Assembly (NCBI GenBank): GCA_910584785.1
Contig: CAJUDX010000005.1
Coordinates: 1 to 64,000 of the forward strand
Length of the DNA: 64,000 nt
Source: an uncultured Lachnospiraceae bacterium
Lineage (GTDB): Bacteria > Bacillota > Clostridia > Lachnospirales > Lachnospiraceae
Direction of reading: 5' to 3'
Shown here: positions 41,902 to 50,713 of the stretch, piece by piece
Position numbering within the stretch: the stretch's first letter is position 1
Layout: the number at the start of each line of letters is the position of its first letter
Made by a program: the position numbers and the translations under genes
The notes under the pieces: generated by a model
What the model saw: the letters and a program-made list of their open reading frames with translations, nothing else
The model's database searches: none
Told to the model about the DNA's origin: nothing

Positions 41902-42723
41902 TTAGCCCTTTACCGCACCCATCGTAATTCCCTGGGTAAAGTAATTCTGGAAAAGTAAAAAGACGGTAACAATTGGAACTGCTGCCAGCGCCGCACCTGC
42001 CATAATCACACCATAATTTGTCGAAAATTCCTGCTGCAAGGTCGCTACACCCAGAGAAATCGTCAGGTTCTTTTTGCTGTTCAACATAACTAACTGCATA
42101 AAGTAATCATTCCACGTATTAATAAACGTAAAAATAGCCAGCGCCCCCAGTCCGGGCTTTACAATTGGCATCACGATTCCGGTAAATGTCCGTAATTCCC
42201 CGCTTCCGTCAATCTTTGCTGCCTCCAGAAGCTCTGTCGGCACGTTCTCACTGAACTGCTTCATCAAAAAGATACCAAACGGCCAGCCGCAGAGAGGAAG
42301 GATAACCGCCCATGATGTATCATGTATCCCCATAAAAGAAACCAACTTCATCAGGGGAACCAAAATAACCTGTTTAGGAAGGGCCATGGCAAATACAAAG
42401 ATACTAAATAAAAGCTTATCGCCGTAAAACCTCTTCTTTGCCAGTACATAGCCAGCCATGGAAGCGGTGATACAAATAATAATCAACGCCAATGCAGAAA
42501 TAAACACACTGTTCATCAGCCAGGCTAGGGCTGGATTCTGGAATAATTTTACAAAGTTCTCCGTCGTAGGCGTCATCGGCCACCACTCCGGCGGAAGCTT
42601 AATTGTCACCTTCTGCGACTTAAATGCCCCGGTTAAAATCCAGTAAAATGGAAAAATAAAGATAATACTTAATAACAGCAGAAAAAACATGCCAATCAAA
42701 TCTAACGGTTTCGTCTTTTTCAT
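41902..42723 (-). CDS. Carbohydrate ABC transporter permease (MalG-type)
   Basis: A 273-residue CUT1-family permease with six hydrophobic segments. The coupling motif with the ATPase is EAAKIDGSGELRTFTGIVMPIVKPGL (EAA loop). It lies 16 bases after the partner permease and ends the operon. The ATPase is not encoded here, so a shared MsmX-type ATPase is probably used, as in other Firmicutes. Sitting beside NanA and NanE genes, it is a candidate sialic acid importer of the type seen in Streptococcus (satABC). Confidence 0.92.
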   Translation of the reverse strand: MKKTKPLDLIGMFFLLLLSIIFIFPFYWILTGAFKSQKVTIKLPPEWWPMTPTTENFVKLFQNPALAWLMNSVFISALALIIICITASMAGYVLAKKRFYGDKLLFSIFVFAMALPKQVILVPLMKLVSFMGIHDTSWAVILPLCGWPFGIFLMKQFSENVPTELLEAAKIDGSGELRTFTGIVMPIVKPGLGALAIFTFINTWNDYFMQLVMLNSKKNLTISLGVATLQQEFSTNYGVIMAGAALAAVPIVTVFLLFQNYFTQGITMGAVKG

Positions 42724-42739
42724 CGGTCATCCCTCCCTT

Positions 42740-43636
42740 CTAATACTCTACATCGCCGCCCAAAGCCTTAAACTGAACAAAGCTGATGGCTCCAATGATC
42801 AGCGCCAAAATTACGCCCATGGCGTTTGCATAACCATATTCAAACCGTTTAAAGGCCGTTTCATAGAGGTAATACATAATCGTCGTTGTCCGGTAATTCG
42901 GACCGCCGGAGGTCAGCAGCTGAATCAAAGAAAAGCACTGGAAAGAATTAATCGTCGTGATAACAACAATGTACAGTGTGGTCGGTAAAAGACTGGGCCA
43001 TTTAATTTTCCAGAAAACCTGAAGATCATTGGCACCATCCACCTGCGCTGCCTCCACATAGTCTTTAGGGACATTGCCCAGGGAAGCAATATAGAGAATA
43101 ATGGGCTGGCCTACGCTGGTGGTAATTAAGATAATTAAAATTGCCCAAAGAGCATACTTTTTATCACCTGTCCACATAATATTTTTCTCAATAATATGAG
43201 CAGATTTCAGTATCCAGTTTAAAATACCGTTTAAGGGATCGTAAATCCATTTCCACACGACAGTGACCGCTACTGTTCCTGTAACTACCGGAAGGAAGAA
43301 TACACAGCGGAAAAACGATCGTGTAACTGGATTCTTTTCATAGGTCAGCGCCGCCACAAATAAAGAAAAAAACACCGTCAGCGGCACCGAACCAACCACA
43401 AGCAAAAGCGTATTCACTAAAGACTTCTGCCACACCTCATCCTTAAACATCGTAATATAATTATCCAGCCCGGTAAAGCTCATTCCCTTCATGTTATAGC
43501 GAAAAAAGCTGGTAAATACCCCCATCCCCATCGGCAGGAGGACAAAAACAACAAAGAAAATCAAAGCCGGAGCCAGAAAAGCATAGGAGACAAGGCTCTC
43601 CCTCATGCGAATTTTATTGATTTTTGTTGACTTCAT
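42740..43636 (-). CDS. Carbohydrate ABC transporter permease (MalF-type)
   Basis: A 298-residue CUT1-family permease with six hydrophobic segments. The EAA loop reads EAAQVDGANDLQVFWKIKWPSL. I choose ATG 43636, preceded by AAAGGAGG, over an in-frame TTG at 43660 that lies upstream of that site. It follows the solute-binding protein gene and precedes the second permease gene. With them it forms the membrane part of a sugar importer. Confidence 0.92.
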   Translation of the reverse strand: MKSTKINKIRMRESLVSYAFLAPALIFFVVFVLLPMGMGVFTSFFRYNMKGMSFTGLDNYITMFKDEVWQKSLVNTLLLVVGSVPLTVFFSLFVAALTYEKNPVTRSFFRCVFFLPVVTGTVAVTVVWKWIYDPLNGILNWILKSAHIIEKNIMWTGDKKYALWAILIILITTSVGQPIILYIASLGNVPKDYVEAAQVDGANDLQVFWKIKWPSLLPTTLYIVVITTINSFQCFSLIQLLTSGGPNYRTTTIMYYLYETAFKRFEYGYANAMGVILALIIGAISFVQFKALGGDVEY

Positions 43637-43819
43637 AATTGGGCCTCCTTTATCTCCCAAACATTACTCATGTGCCGTTCCTTTATTGAAAAGAAAGCAA
43701 CCGCACTGTCGCCTCTGCACCAAATAACACATATACTGCCTGGCGTAAATAACCTGCGGATAAACACCCGCTATTTGCACCAGGCAGTAACTTATGCAGG
43801 ATAAAATCTATCCAACGAA

Positions 43820-45220
43820 CTATTTAGCGTTTTCAATCGACTGGTTTGCCTTTGCCACAAAATCATCCAAAGCAGCTTTTGGCTCGGAATCTCCGTTAAT
43901 TACTGCCTGAAGCATCGGGAACCAATAAGTTCTCATCTCAGCAAAACCAGGAATCGTATTATAGTAAGGAGAATAATACTTAGTCAGGGAAGCGTAGAAA
44001 TTCATCTCTGCATCACCGGAATATAAATCGCCCATCGACTGGCGAACCGGGAATACGCTGGTCTTAACTACATTCTTCGGGCCCCATTCTTCATCATTAC
44101 AGATAAAATCAATAAACTTCTTTGAAGCTTCTGCTCTTGCTGCGTCGCCGTTGTCAAATACACAAAAACCATTCACCAAATATTCCAGTGCCGGCACTCC
44201 ATCCTCAGACGGGAAAGGAAGAGCAATCACTTCGATACCATTTTCGGTCAATGTCTCTGCTCTCTGGCTGGCCAGTCCCGGAGACCAAAGCGTAGTAAAC
44301 GCGGTATTTCCGGCAACAAACTGGTCAACGTCCTCACCGCCGTTATAGGCTGAACCATTTAACATATAACCATTATCCACCCACTCCTTAATCTTGGTCA
44401 TGGCTTTAACGCCACCCTCGTCGTTAATGGTGTAGGTGGTCACTGCATCATCCGTTACAGAACTCTTATAAAGGTTCGTCACAAATGCGCGGATGCCCTG
44501 ATCGCCGCCCTGCCCGGAACAGTATACGGTTGCGCCCATAAAACCTGCCTCATTCAGCTTCTTCATCATTTCCTCAAACTGCGCTGTCGTCCAGGTTCTG
44601 TCGCCTTCCTGGTTAATGCAGTCCATCGCACCGGCTTCTTCCAGGGCATTTTTGCTGACTGCCATACAGAAAGCAGCAGTACTAATCGGGTACATATAAT
44701 AGGAATCACCGGATTTACAGGAATTTAACAATGCTTCGTTCCCTACATCCTCTACATAATCATCCGTAAACATATCATCCAGGGCAACCAGCTTTCCATT
44801 CTGTGCATAGGAAATAATCCGCCCCGGCGCATCAAACAATACATCACAAACGGTTCCCGCCTCGATCGCTGCTGTAATTTTTTCCGGGCCGGAGGTGAAG
44901 TCAATAGTTTCCAGTTTTACCGTGATATCCGGGTTTTTCGCCTGGAAAGCATCAATAATTTCCTGCTCATAGGTTCCCGCAGGATTACTTCCGTCCTGAG
45001 CAAAGGTCGGGAAAGCCCACCAGGTAATCTCAACCTGCCCCCCCGTCGACGCATTATCCGCCTGGGCAGCTGTCTCTTCTGCCGGCTTCTGCTCACCTGC
45101 AGCTGTCGTTTCTGCCGCAGAATCCGCCGCTGTCGTCGTGTTCGTGGAACCGCCGCCGCACCCTGCCAGTGTGGAAACTGCAAGCACAGCAGCCAGACCT
45201 AAAGCTAATCTTTTTTTCAT
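43820..45220 (-). CDS. Carbohydrate ABC transporter solute-binding lipoprotein
   Basis: A 466-residue extracellular binding protein. The lipoprotein signal MKKRLALGLAAVLAVSTLAGCGGG has its lipobox cysteine at residue 21, followed by a Thr/Ala/Glu-rich linker (to about 60). The family-1 binding fold starts ITWWAFPTFAQDGSNP. It heads the three-gene CUT1 transporter operon, with a consensus promoter and an upstream GAAA-N4-TTTC site shared with other genes of the sialic-acid cluster. The ligand cannot be read from sequence; sialic acid or a derivative is inferred from context. Confidence 0.92.
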   Translation of the reverse strand: MKKRLALGLAAVLAVSTLAGCGGGSTNTTTAADSAAETTAAGEQKPAEETAAQADNASTGGQVEITWWAFPTFAQDGSNPAGTYEQEIIDAFQAKNPDITVKLETIDFTSGPEKITAAIEAGTVCDVLFDAPGRIISYAQNGKLVALDDMFTDDYVEDVGNEALLNSCKSGDSYYMYPISTAAFCMAVSKNALEEAGAMDCINQEGDRTWTTAQFEEMMKKLNEAGFMGATVYCSGQGGDQGIRAFVTNLYKSSVTDDAVTTYTINDEGGVKAMTKIKEWVDNGYMLNGSAYNGGEDVDQFVAGNTAFTTLWSPGLASQRAETLTENGIEVIALPFPSEDGVPALEYLVNGFCVFDNGDAARAEASKKFIDFICNDEEWGPKNVVKTSVFPVRQSMGDLYSGDAEMNFYASLTKYYSPYYNTIPGFAEMRTYWFPMLQAVINGDSEPKAALDDFVAKANQSIENAK

Positions 45221-45263
45221 AAAAAATCCTCCTGTCTTTTATTTACTTTTTGCCGTTGCAATG

Positions 45264-45292
45264 ATTGTAGCATATTTTTTCTTTTTTGTCAA
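45264..45292 (-). promoter_or_regulatory. Promoter of the sugar ABC transporter operon
   Basis: Minus-strand TTGACA (45292-45287) and TACAAT (45269-45264) with a 17-base spacer and a TGC extension before the -10 box. Confidence 0.85.
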
Positions 45293-45301
45293 TTTGACGG
45301 G

Positions 45302-45313
45302 GAAATTTTTTTC
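45302..45313. promoter_or_regulatory. GAAA-N4-TTTC operator candidate at the sugar ABC promoter
   Basis: GAAATTTTTTTC lies 10 bases upstream of the -35 box. It shares the GAAA-N4-TTTC form with the 20-bp palindrome at 54701-54720. RpiR-family regulators often bind such A/T-rich inverted repeats, and an RpiR gene lies in the cluster. Confidence 0.45.
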
Positions 45314-45352
45314 ATTTTATTTTCTATTGTTAATTTTGGAAATAAAAAAGAA

Positions 45353-45402
45353 AAAAATAGCGGGTTCATTCCCAAACTTTTTACAAGTTTTTCCGAACCC
45401 GC
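45353..45402 (-). terminator. Terminator after nanA
   Basis: GCGGGTTC (45360-45367) pairs with GAACCCGC (45395-45402), with an inner AAACTT/AAGTTT stem. On the minus strand the stem is followed by a T-rich run. It separates the nanA operon from the sugar ABC operon. Confidence 0.85.
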
Positions 45403-45443
45403 CAGATTTTAATTGTTAATTTTGCTTATTTCGATTATTTTCA

Positions 45444-46361
45444 TCAGCAAAAGCTGCTGATCGCCTCATCAATCATGTTTGCACACTTCTGCACCTGCTC
45501 CATATCCTCAGGAACCACTGCCGGAAGAGGCTTCCTTACGCTTCCAATATCCAGCCCTTCACGAATCTTAATAATTTCCTTCATTACTGCATACAAATTC
45601 CCCTTACATGCGCACATTGCATAGATAACAGCATCTGCGGCATACTGTATCTTTCTGGCAGCCGCATAATCACCGGCCTTGCACAGCTCAAAAATCTTAA
45701 GATACAGTTCTGGCATTACCCCGTAGGTTCCGCCAATCGCACCGTCTGCACCAATCGCCAGACCGCCGATCAATTGCTCATCCGGCCCATTAAATACGGC
45801 GAAATCCTCTCCGCCCTCCATCTTAAACATCTGAATATCCTGCACCGGCATCGAGCTGTTCTTTACCGCAGCAACCCTGGGATTCTTCAACATTTCCTTA
45901 AATAAAGGCATTGTCAGAGCCACTCCTGCCAGCTGAGGAATATTATAAATCACAAAATCAGTGTTGGGAGCCGCATCTGAAATATCATTCCAATACCTGG
46001 CAATCGCATGCTCAGGAAGATGGAAATAAATCGGAGGAATCGAGGCAATGGCATCCACACCCAAGCTCTCTGCATGAGCTGCCAGTGCACAGCTATCAGC
46101 TGTATTATTACATGCCACATGGGCAATAATCGTCATCTTTCCTTTAGCCACTTCCATCACGCCTTCCAGGATTTCCTTTCTCTCTTCAACGCTCTGGTAA
46201 ATGCACTCCCCGGAGGAACCTCCCACATAAAGGCCTTTCACTCCCTTTTTCAGGAAAAATTCTGTAAATACCCTGGTGCGCTCGCGGCTTACCTTGCCTT
46301 CCTCGTCATAGCAGGCATAAAATGCCGGAATAATTCCCTGATACTTTGTGATATCTCTCAT
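45444..46361 (-). CDS. nanA: N-acetylneuraminate lyase
   Basis: A 305-residue Schiff-base aldolase splitting N-acetylneuraminate into N-acetylmannosamine and pyruvate. The motif GLYVGGSSGECIYQS (about 43-57), Tyr139 in VIYNIPQLAG and Schiff-base Lys167 in VAAVKNSS are visible. The GSSGE form and overall sequence match clostridial NanA better than DapA. I choose ATG 46361, preceded by AAGGTGG. It is the last gene of the operon that starts with the Opp-type transporter and is followed by a terminator. NanE and a ROK kinase lie 10 kb away in the same cluster, completing the pathway. Confidence 0.92.
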   Translation of the reverse strand: MRDITKYQGIIPAFYACYDEEGKVSRERTRVFTEFFLKKGVKGLYVGGSSGECIYQSVEERKEILEGVMEVAKGKMTIIAHVACNNTADSCALAAHAESLGVDAIASIPPIYFHLPEHAIARYWNDISDAAPNTDFVIYNIPQLAGVALTMPLFKEMLKNPRVAAVKNSSMPVQDIQMFKMEGGEDFAVFNGPDEQLIGGLAIGADGAIGGTYGVMPELYLKIFELCKAGDYAAARKIQYAADAVIYAMCACKGNLYAVMKEIIKIREGLDIGSVRKPLPAVVPEDMEQVQKCANMIDEAISSFC

Positions 46362-46406
46362 TTCTTCCACCTTTCTTCCGTTCTCCTGCGGAATCAATCA
46401 ATTTTT

Positions 46407-46856
46407 TTATAAACGAACCTTAACCACTGCCTTTTCCACCTGGCAACTCTCATCCCACTGGATTTTTACCATATGGGCGTCCTCTGGAAACGCAACCAGC
46501 ACCTTTCCAGGCTCCATCAGCAAAAACTGCTCAGCCTCCCCTTTAAGGTCAATGCCGTCGTTTTCCTCATCCCGACCAGTTTCCTGCATCTTGGACGTCT
46601 GCCCAATCCCAATGCACTCGCGACCAGAAAGCAGGATATGAATGTCCAGATGCTTCTCATGTGCTTCAAACGCCCCCTTTTCCCGTGGAATCGTCTCATA
46701 ATCAAAACGATTAATCCATACCTGTGCGCCTTCCACCTCATTCCTTCCCATCGTTAACGCGCGCAGATCGCAATCTTTCAGATAGGCAAGCGCCCTGTCC
46801 AGATGTTTCGAAATACCATAATAGGATTTCAAGTTTTCCATCGTCGTATAAATCAT
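46407..46856 (-). CDS. YhcH/YjgK/YiaL family protein
   Basis: A 149-residue cupin-like protein of the YhcH family (DUF386), which is frequently linked to sialic acid operons in both Gram-negative and Gram-positive bacteria. Conserved stretches are YETIPREKGAFEAHEKHLDIHIL and LMEPGKVLVAFPEDAHM, with His and Glu residues that may bind metal. I choose ATG 46856, with AAAGGAG upstream. It lies 14 bases after the flavoprotein gene and 45 before nanA. In E. coli the relative NanQ is reported to speed sialic acid anomerisation; the same role here is inferred. Confidence 0.88.
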   Translation of the reverse strand: MIYTTMENLKSYYGISKHLDRALAYLKDCDLRALTMGRNEVEGAQVWINRFDYETIPREKGAFEAHEKHLDIHILLSGRECIGIGQTSKMQETGRDEENDGIDLKGEAEQFLLMEPGKVLVAFPEDAHMVKIQWDESCQVEKAVVKVRL

Positions 46857-46870
46857 CAGCAACAACTCCT

Positions 46871-48595
46871 TTACACTCTGTTCAAAAACCGTGTACACAC
46901 CCCATCCCTTCCCCAAGAAGAAATGATCGGTTTCTTTAAATCATCTTTTTTTTCTGGATAATCCAGGCGAAAATGCGAACCCCGGCTCTCCTTCCTGAGA
47001 AGTGCAGCCTTAAGCAAAGCCTCCGATAAAACAAATGCTGCTTCCAGCTCACGGGTTTTTTGATAGCGCATCCAGCAGGAAATGGGCTGCTCTGCATATG
47101 GTTCCGCTTGATGCTTAAGGCGGCTTCGTTTATTTTCCCCTATTCTTTGGAGCTGCTGAATTTCTTCCAGCCCGCAAAGTAATGCTTCTTCCCTGCGCAC
47201 CACCATGGCTGTCCGGTAATTGATTTCCCTCACCTTTTCCAAAAGTTCAGCCGCCCCGCAGATTTCCGTTCTCTGCCCCCCGGCAGGTTTTGCGCTCAGG
47301 TGCCTTCCCTTTGGTTTTCCATCAGCTTCTGCGTATTCTCCTTCTCGTTTCTGTTCCAGTGACCATCTGGCAGCATGGTTTCCTGCAATTTTTCCAAACA
47401 CCAGTGCATTCGCTGTGGAAAGACCACCCAACCGATCTGCGCCATGCATCCCGCCGGTAGCCTCGCCGCAGGCAAACAATCCGTTCACCCCTGTTCCGGC
47501 CTGGCGGTCAATCTTAATCCCACCATTAGATGCATGAGCAAAAATCCCAAGAAATACCGGATCATCCATCGTCAGGCCCGTTTTTTCCTTTAACCAGCGA
47601 AAATATGTCTGAACAAACTCAGGCTGCCCTTCCTTCAGCTCTTTTTGATAGCGAAGGATAACACCTTCTCCTCGTTTTAATCCCTCCTGATACAGCCGAA
47701 TATCCACCTCACGGGAAACAAGGCGGCTCGTAAACGGCCCGTGACCAGAACGGATTTCCATTAAATCTTCAAGCTTTTCCCGGCTCCAATCCGAAAAAAC
47801 CGGCTCCCCTGTGTCAGGATAAAAAAACTCGCTGTAACGAAAAACCTTTTCGTTATAAATTGTCCTTGGCGCAGGGTGAAGAAAACCCGGCATCATCTGC
47901 ATAAATTCCAGATTCACCAGACTGGCCCCCGCCTTCAGTGCCAGAAACTGCCCCAATCCTGTCACATCCGGCGTATTCAGACGATAAGAAAACAATCCGC
48001 CCAAGCCGCCGCTGGCTATTACTGCCGCCCTGCATCGAATAAAAAGAATGCCGCTATCCTTTCCCATCTGCACTGCTTCGGCTCCCACAATCCGTCCATC
48101 CCTCACCAGGATATCCGTGATCGCCGTACAGGGAAGAAGCTCCACATCCAGCTCCTTTAACGCCTTAACAAGCACTGCCCTTGTTCCCTCTTTGACAATC
48201 CCATGCCAGTCCCTGCACTTTTTATCAAAACAGGGAACAAATTCACGTTCACCTTTATTGACAGCATCCTTAACTTCTGCGCCAAGTCCTTTTAATTCGG
48301 AAATACCTTCCGATACCCCCGAAACCAGGCAGGAAACCAGCTCTTTATCCGCCATTCCCTCCCCGATTTCCAGGATAACTTCCATCAGGTCTGCTTCGTC
48401 TTCTTTTGATTCCGGGCCAATCAGCCCCAGCCCCCAGGTGCCCGGATAAAAGCTTGAACCGGAACCGATTTCTCCGTTAGCGGTGATACAGACCCTTGCA
48501 CCGCTTCTTGCCGCCCACAGCGCTGCCGTAATCCCTGCCAGCCCGGCCCCTATCACCAGCACATCTGTATCCAGCTGTTTCATCTCTGCTAACAT
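46871..48595 (-). CDS. Fumarate reductase / L-aspartate oxidase-like flavoprotein
   Basis: A 574-residue FAD protein. The dinucleotide motif VIGAGLAGITAA (about 14-25) opens the chain, and GMHGADRLGGLSTANALVFGK is the FAD-binding C-terminal segment of the fumarate reductase/NadB superfamily. A C-terminal helical domain like that of SdhA and NadB is present (about 440-540). There is no signal peptide and no heme or FMN domain, so it is a cytoplasmic enzyme. GGGAG precedes ATG 48595. It is embedded between oppF- and yhcH-type genes of the sialic-acid operon, an unusual place, and may process a modified sialic acid. The substrate is unknown. Confidence 0.82.
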   Translation of the reverse strand: MLAEMKQLDTDVLVIGAGLAGITAALWAARSGARVCITANGEIGSGSSFYPGTWGLGLIGPESKEDEADLMEVILEIGEGMADKELVSCLVSGVSEGISELKGLGAEVKDAVNKGEREFVPCFDKKCRDWHGIVKEGTRAVLVKALKELDVELLPCTAITDILVRDGRIVGAEAVQMGKDSGILFIRCRAAVIASGGLGGLFSYRLNTPDVTGLGQFLALKAGASLVNLEFMQMMPGFLHPAPRTIYNEKVFRYSEFFYPDTGEPVFSDWSREKLEDLMEIRSGHGPFTSRLVSREVDIRLYQEGLKRGEGVILRYQKELKEGQPEFVQTYFRWLKEKTGLTMDDPVFLGIFAHASNGGIKIDRQAGTGVNGLFACGEATGGMHGADRLGGLSTANALVFGKIAGNHAARWSLEQKREGEYAEADGKPKGRHLSAKPAGGQRTEICGAAELLEKVREINYRTAMVVRREEALLCGLEEIQQLQRIGENKRSRLKHQAEPYAEQPISCWMRYQKTRELEAAFVLSEALLKAALLRKESRGSHFRLDYPEKKDDLKKPIISSWGRDGVCTRFLNRV

Positions 48596-48655
48596 CAATC
48601 TTCTCCCTTCACGCTTTCCTCTCTTCATCCAATTCAGCAGACCAGCAACTGCCCT

Positions 48656-49693
48656 TTACTCTCCCTGACAAACCCGCTTGATATTCTCCTCGGCAAAATG
48701 GCAGGCTACAAAATGCTCACGTCCGTTAATCTCATACCGCTTTAATTCGGGCTTTTCGGTCTTGCAGATCTCCTGACACTGCTTGCATCTTCCGTGGAAA
48801 TGACATCCGCTCGGCGGATTCATCGGCGACGGCACATCGCCCTCCAGAAGGATTCTGTTCTTCTCATGGTGAATGTCCGCTACTGGAATTGCCGATAACA
48901 ATGCCTGTGTATAAGGATGGATGGTATGATGGTATAATTCATCGGCATCGGACAATTCCACAATTCTTCCCAGATACATTACCGCAATCCTGTCGCTGAT
49001 ATACTCAACTACACTCAGGTCATGCGTAATAAAGATATAGGTTAAGTTCCTTTCCTCTTTCAGCTTCTTGAGAAGATTTAAAACCTGTGCCTGAATCGAC
49101 ACATCCAGCGCACTAACCGCCTCGTCGCAGATCACCAGTTCCGGGTTAATGCACAGCGCCCTGGCAATACCGATTCTCTGTCTCTGACCGCCGGAAAACT
49201 CATGCGGATACCGATCCATGTATTCGCGCCGCATATTTACCGCTTCCAGGAGATCCCCAATCAGCTTCCTCCGCTCTTCCTTGGTCTTTACGCCAAACTT
49301 CTTTAATGGATCGGAAAGGGACTGGTAGATGGTAAACGAAGGATTCAGGGAGGACTGCGGGTCCTGGAATACAATCTGAATCTTCTTTCTGGCCTCGTCC
49401 ATCTCCCTGGCATCCAGCTTTTCTAGGTTTCTGGGCCCATCGGCAAACTCGTAAATCATCTCGCCTTCTGTGGGCTTATAAAGCTGTAAAATGGTCTTTC
49501 CCAGTGTCGTCTTTCCGCAGCCGGACTCGCCCACCAAACCTAAGGTTTCCCCCTTATAAATAGTCAGATTAATATCATTGACTGCCTGCACATAACTCTG
49601 CACCTTTCCCAAAAACCCGCTCTTTACCGGGAAGAAGGTCTTTAATCCTTTTATGGTCAATAATGGTTCTTTTTCTTTCGCCTTATTTGCCAT
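48656..49693 (-). CDS. Opp/Dpp-type ABC transporter ATP-binding protein F
   Basis: A 345-residue ATPase. Walker A is GESGCGKTT, the signature is FSGGQRQRIGIARAL, and Walker B is ELVICDEAVSALDV. The C-terminal cysteine-containing region (CHFHGRCKQCQEIC) is typical of OppF/DppF and binds an iron-sulphur cluster in some relatives. Its start overlaps the OppD stop and has GGAGGTGA upstream. It is the last gene of the five-gene oligopeptide-type transporter and is followed by the flavoprotein gene after 60 bases. Confidence 0.95.
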   Translation of the reverse strand: MANKAKEKEPLLTIKGLKTFFPVKSGFLGKVQSYVQAVNDINLTIYKGETLGLVGESGCGKTTLGKTILQLYKPTEGEMIYEFADGPRNLEKLDAREMDEARKKIQIVFQDPQSSLNPSFTIYQSLSDPLKKFGVKTKEERRKLIGDLLEAVNMRREYMDRYPHEFSGGQRQRIGIARALCINPELVICDEAVSALDVSIQAQVLNLLKKLKEERNLTYIFITHDLSVVEYISDRIAVMYLGRIVELSDADELYHHTIHPYTQALLSAIPVADIHHEKNRILLEGDVPSPMNPPSGCHFHGRCKQCQEICKTEKPELKRYEINGREHFVACHFAEENIKRVCQGE

Positions 49694-50702
49694 CCTTCAT
49701 CACCTCCTGATATCTTGTACAGCGAACCATGTGCGTTCCTTCCAGCATGTGTTCATCCGGCATGGCTTTTTTGCATTCCTCACAGGCATAATCACACCGC
49801 GGTTCAAACTGGCAGCCCGGAGGCCGTTTATATGGATCGGGGGTGGAGCCTTTAATCGGATTAATATCCTGATCTGCGCCCTTGCCCAGGATAGGAATCG
49901 ACTTTAACAGCGCTTTGGTATAAGGATGAGTGGGATGGTCGAGCACTTCTTCGGCCGAACCGCTCTCGATAATATTCCCCATGTACATTACAGCCACATC
50001 ATCCGCCAGCTCACACACAACACCCATATCGTGAGTAATCATCATAATGGCAGTATTATAGTTTTTCTTTAAATGATCCATCAGTTCAAAAATCTGCGCC
50101 TGGATCGTTACGTCTAATGCCGTCGTCGGCTCGTCGGCTATCAGCACCTTGGGATTACAGCTCATTGCCATGGCAATCATCGCTCTCTGGCGCATACCGC
50201 CGGAAAACTCATGCGGATACTGGTCAATTCGCTTTTGCGGGTTGGGAATACCCATGTCCGTCAAAAGCTTTAACGCCCGCTCCCTGGCCTCAGCTTTAGA
50301 AACAGACTTATCGTGGGAGCGAATCATCTCGCTAATCTGCCATCCAATCGTGTAAACCGGGTTTAAGGCAGTCATCGGGTCCTGGAAAATCATCGCAATA
50401 TCACGTCCGCGCAGGGCACGCATCTCCTTGCTGCTGCGCTCTAACTCATGAATACGGATATCTCCTCGCTCGTCGCCGCTGTGGTAGATAATTTCTCCCT
50501 CTTCAATTCGGGAAAGCTTGGGAAGCAGCTGCATAATCGAAGTTGCCGTAACGCTCTTTCCGCATCCGGACTCACCAACAATGCACAGCGTTTTCCCGCT
50601 CTTAATATCCATGGAGACACCGTTAATCGCACGGTTGCAGCGCTCGTTAGTATAAAAATAAGTTTTTAAATTCTTTACGGAAATTACTACATTATCACTC
50701 AT
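49683..50702 (-). CDS. Opp/Dpp-type ABC transporter ATP-binding protein D
   Basis: A 339-residue ATPase. Walker A is GESGCGKSV, the signature is FSGGMRQRAMIAMAM, and Walker B is VLIADEPTTALDV. The C-terminal segment CQFEPRCDYACEEC again has the OppD cysteine cluster. I choose ATG 50702 because GGAGG lies at the right distance; the in-frame GTG at 50708 is too close. It lies between oppC- and oppF-type genes. The transporter could import a peptide or sialic acid, since Dpp/opine-type SatABCD of Haemophilus ducreyi is a known sialic acid importer. Confidence 0.95.
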   Translation of the reverse strand: MSDNVVISVKNLKTYFYTNERCNRAINGVSMDIKSGKTLCIVGESGCGKSVTATSIMQLLPKLSRIEEGEIIYHSGDERGDIRIHELERSSKEMRALRGRDIAMIFQDPMTALNPVYTIGWQISEMIRSHDKSVSKAEARERALKLLTDMGIPNPQKRIDQYPHEFSGGMRQRAMIAMAMSCNPKVLIADEPTTALDVTIQAQIFELMDHLKKNYNTAIMMITHDMGVVCELADDVAVMYMGNIIESGSAEEVLDHPTHPYTKALLKSIPILGKGADQDINPIKGSTPDPYKRPPGCQFEPRCDYACEECKKAMPDEHMLEGTHMVRCTRYQEVMKDGK

Positions 50703-50713
50703 CGTCACCCCTC

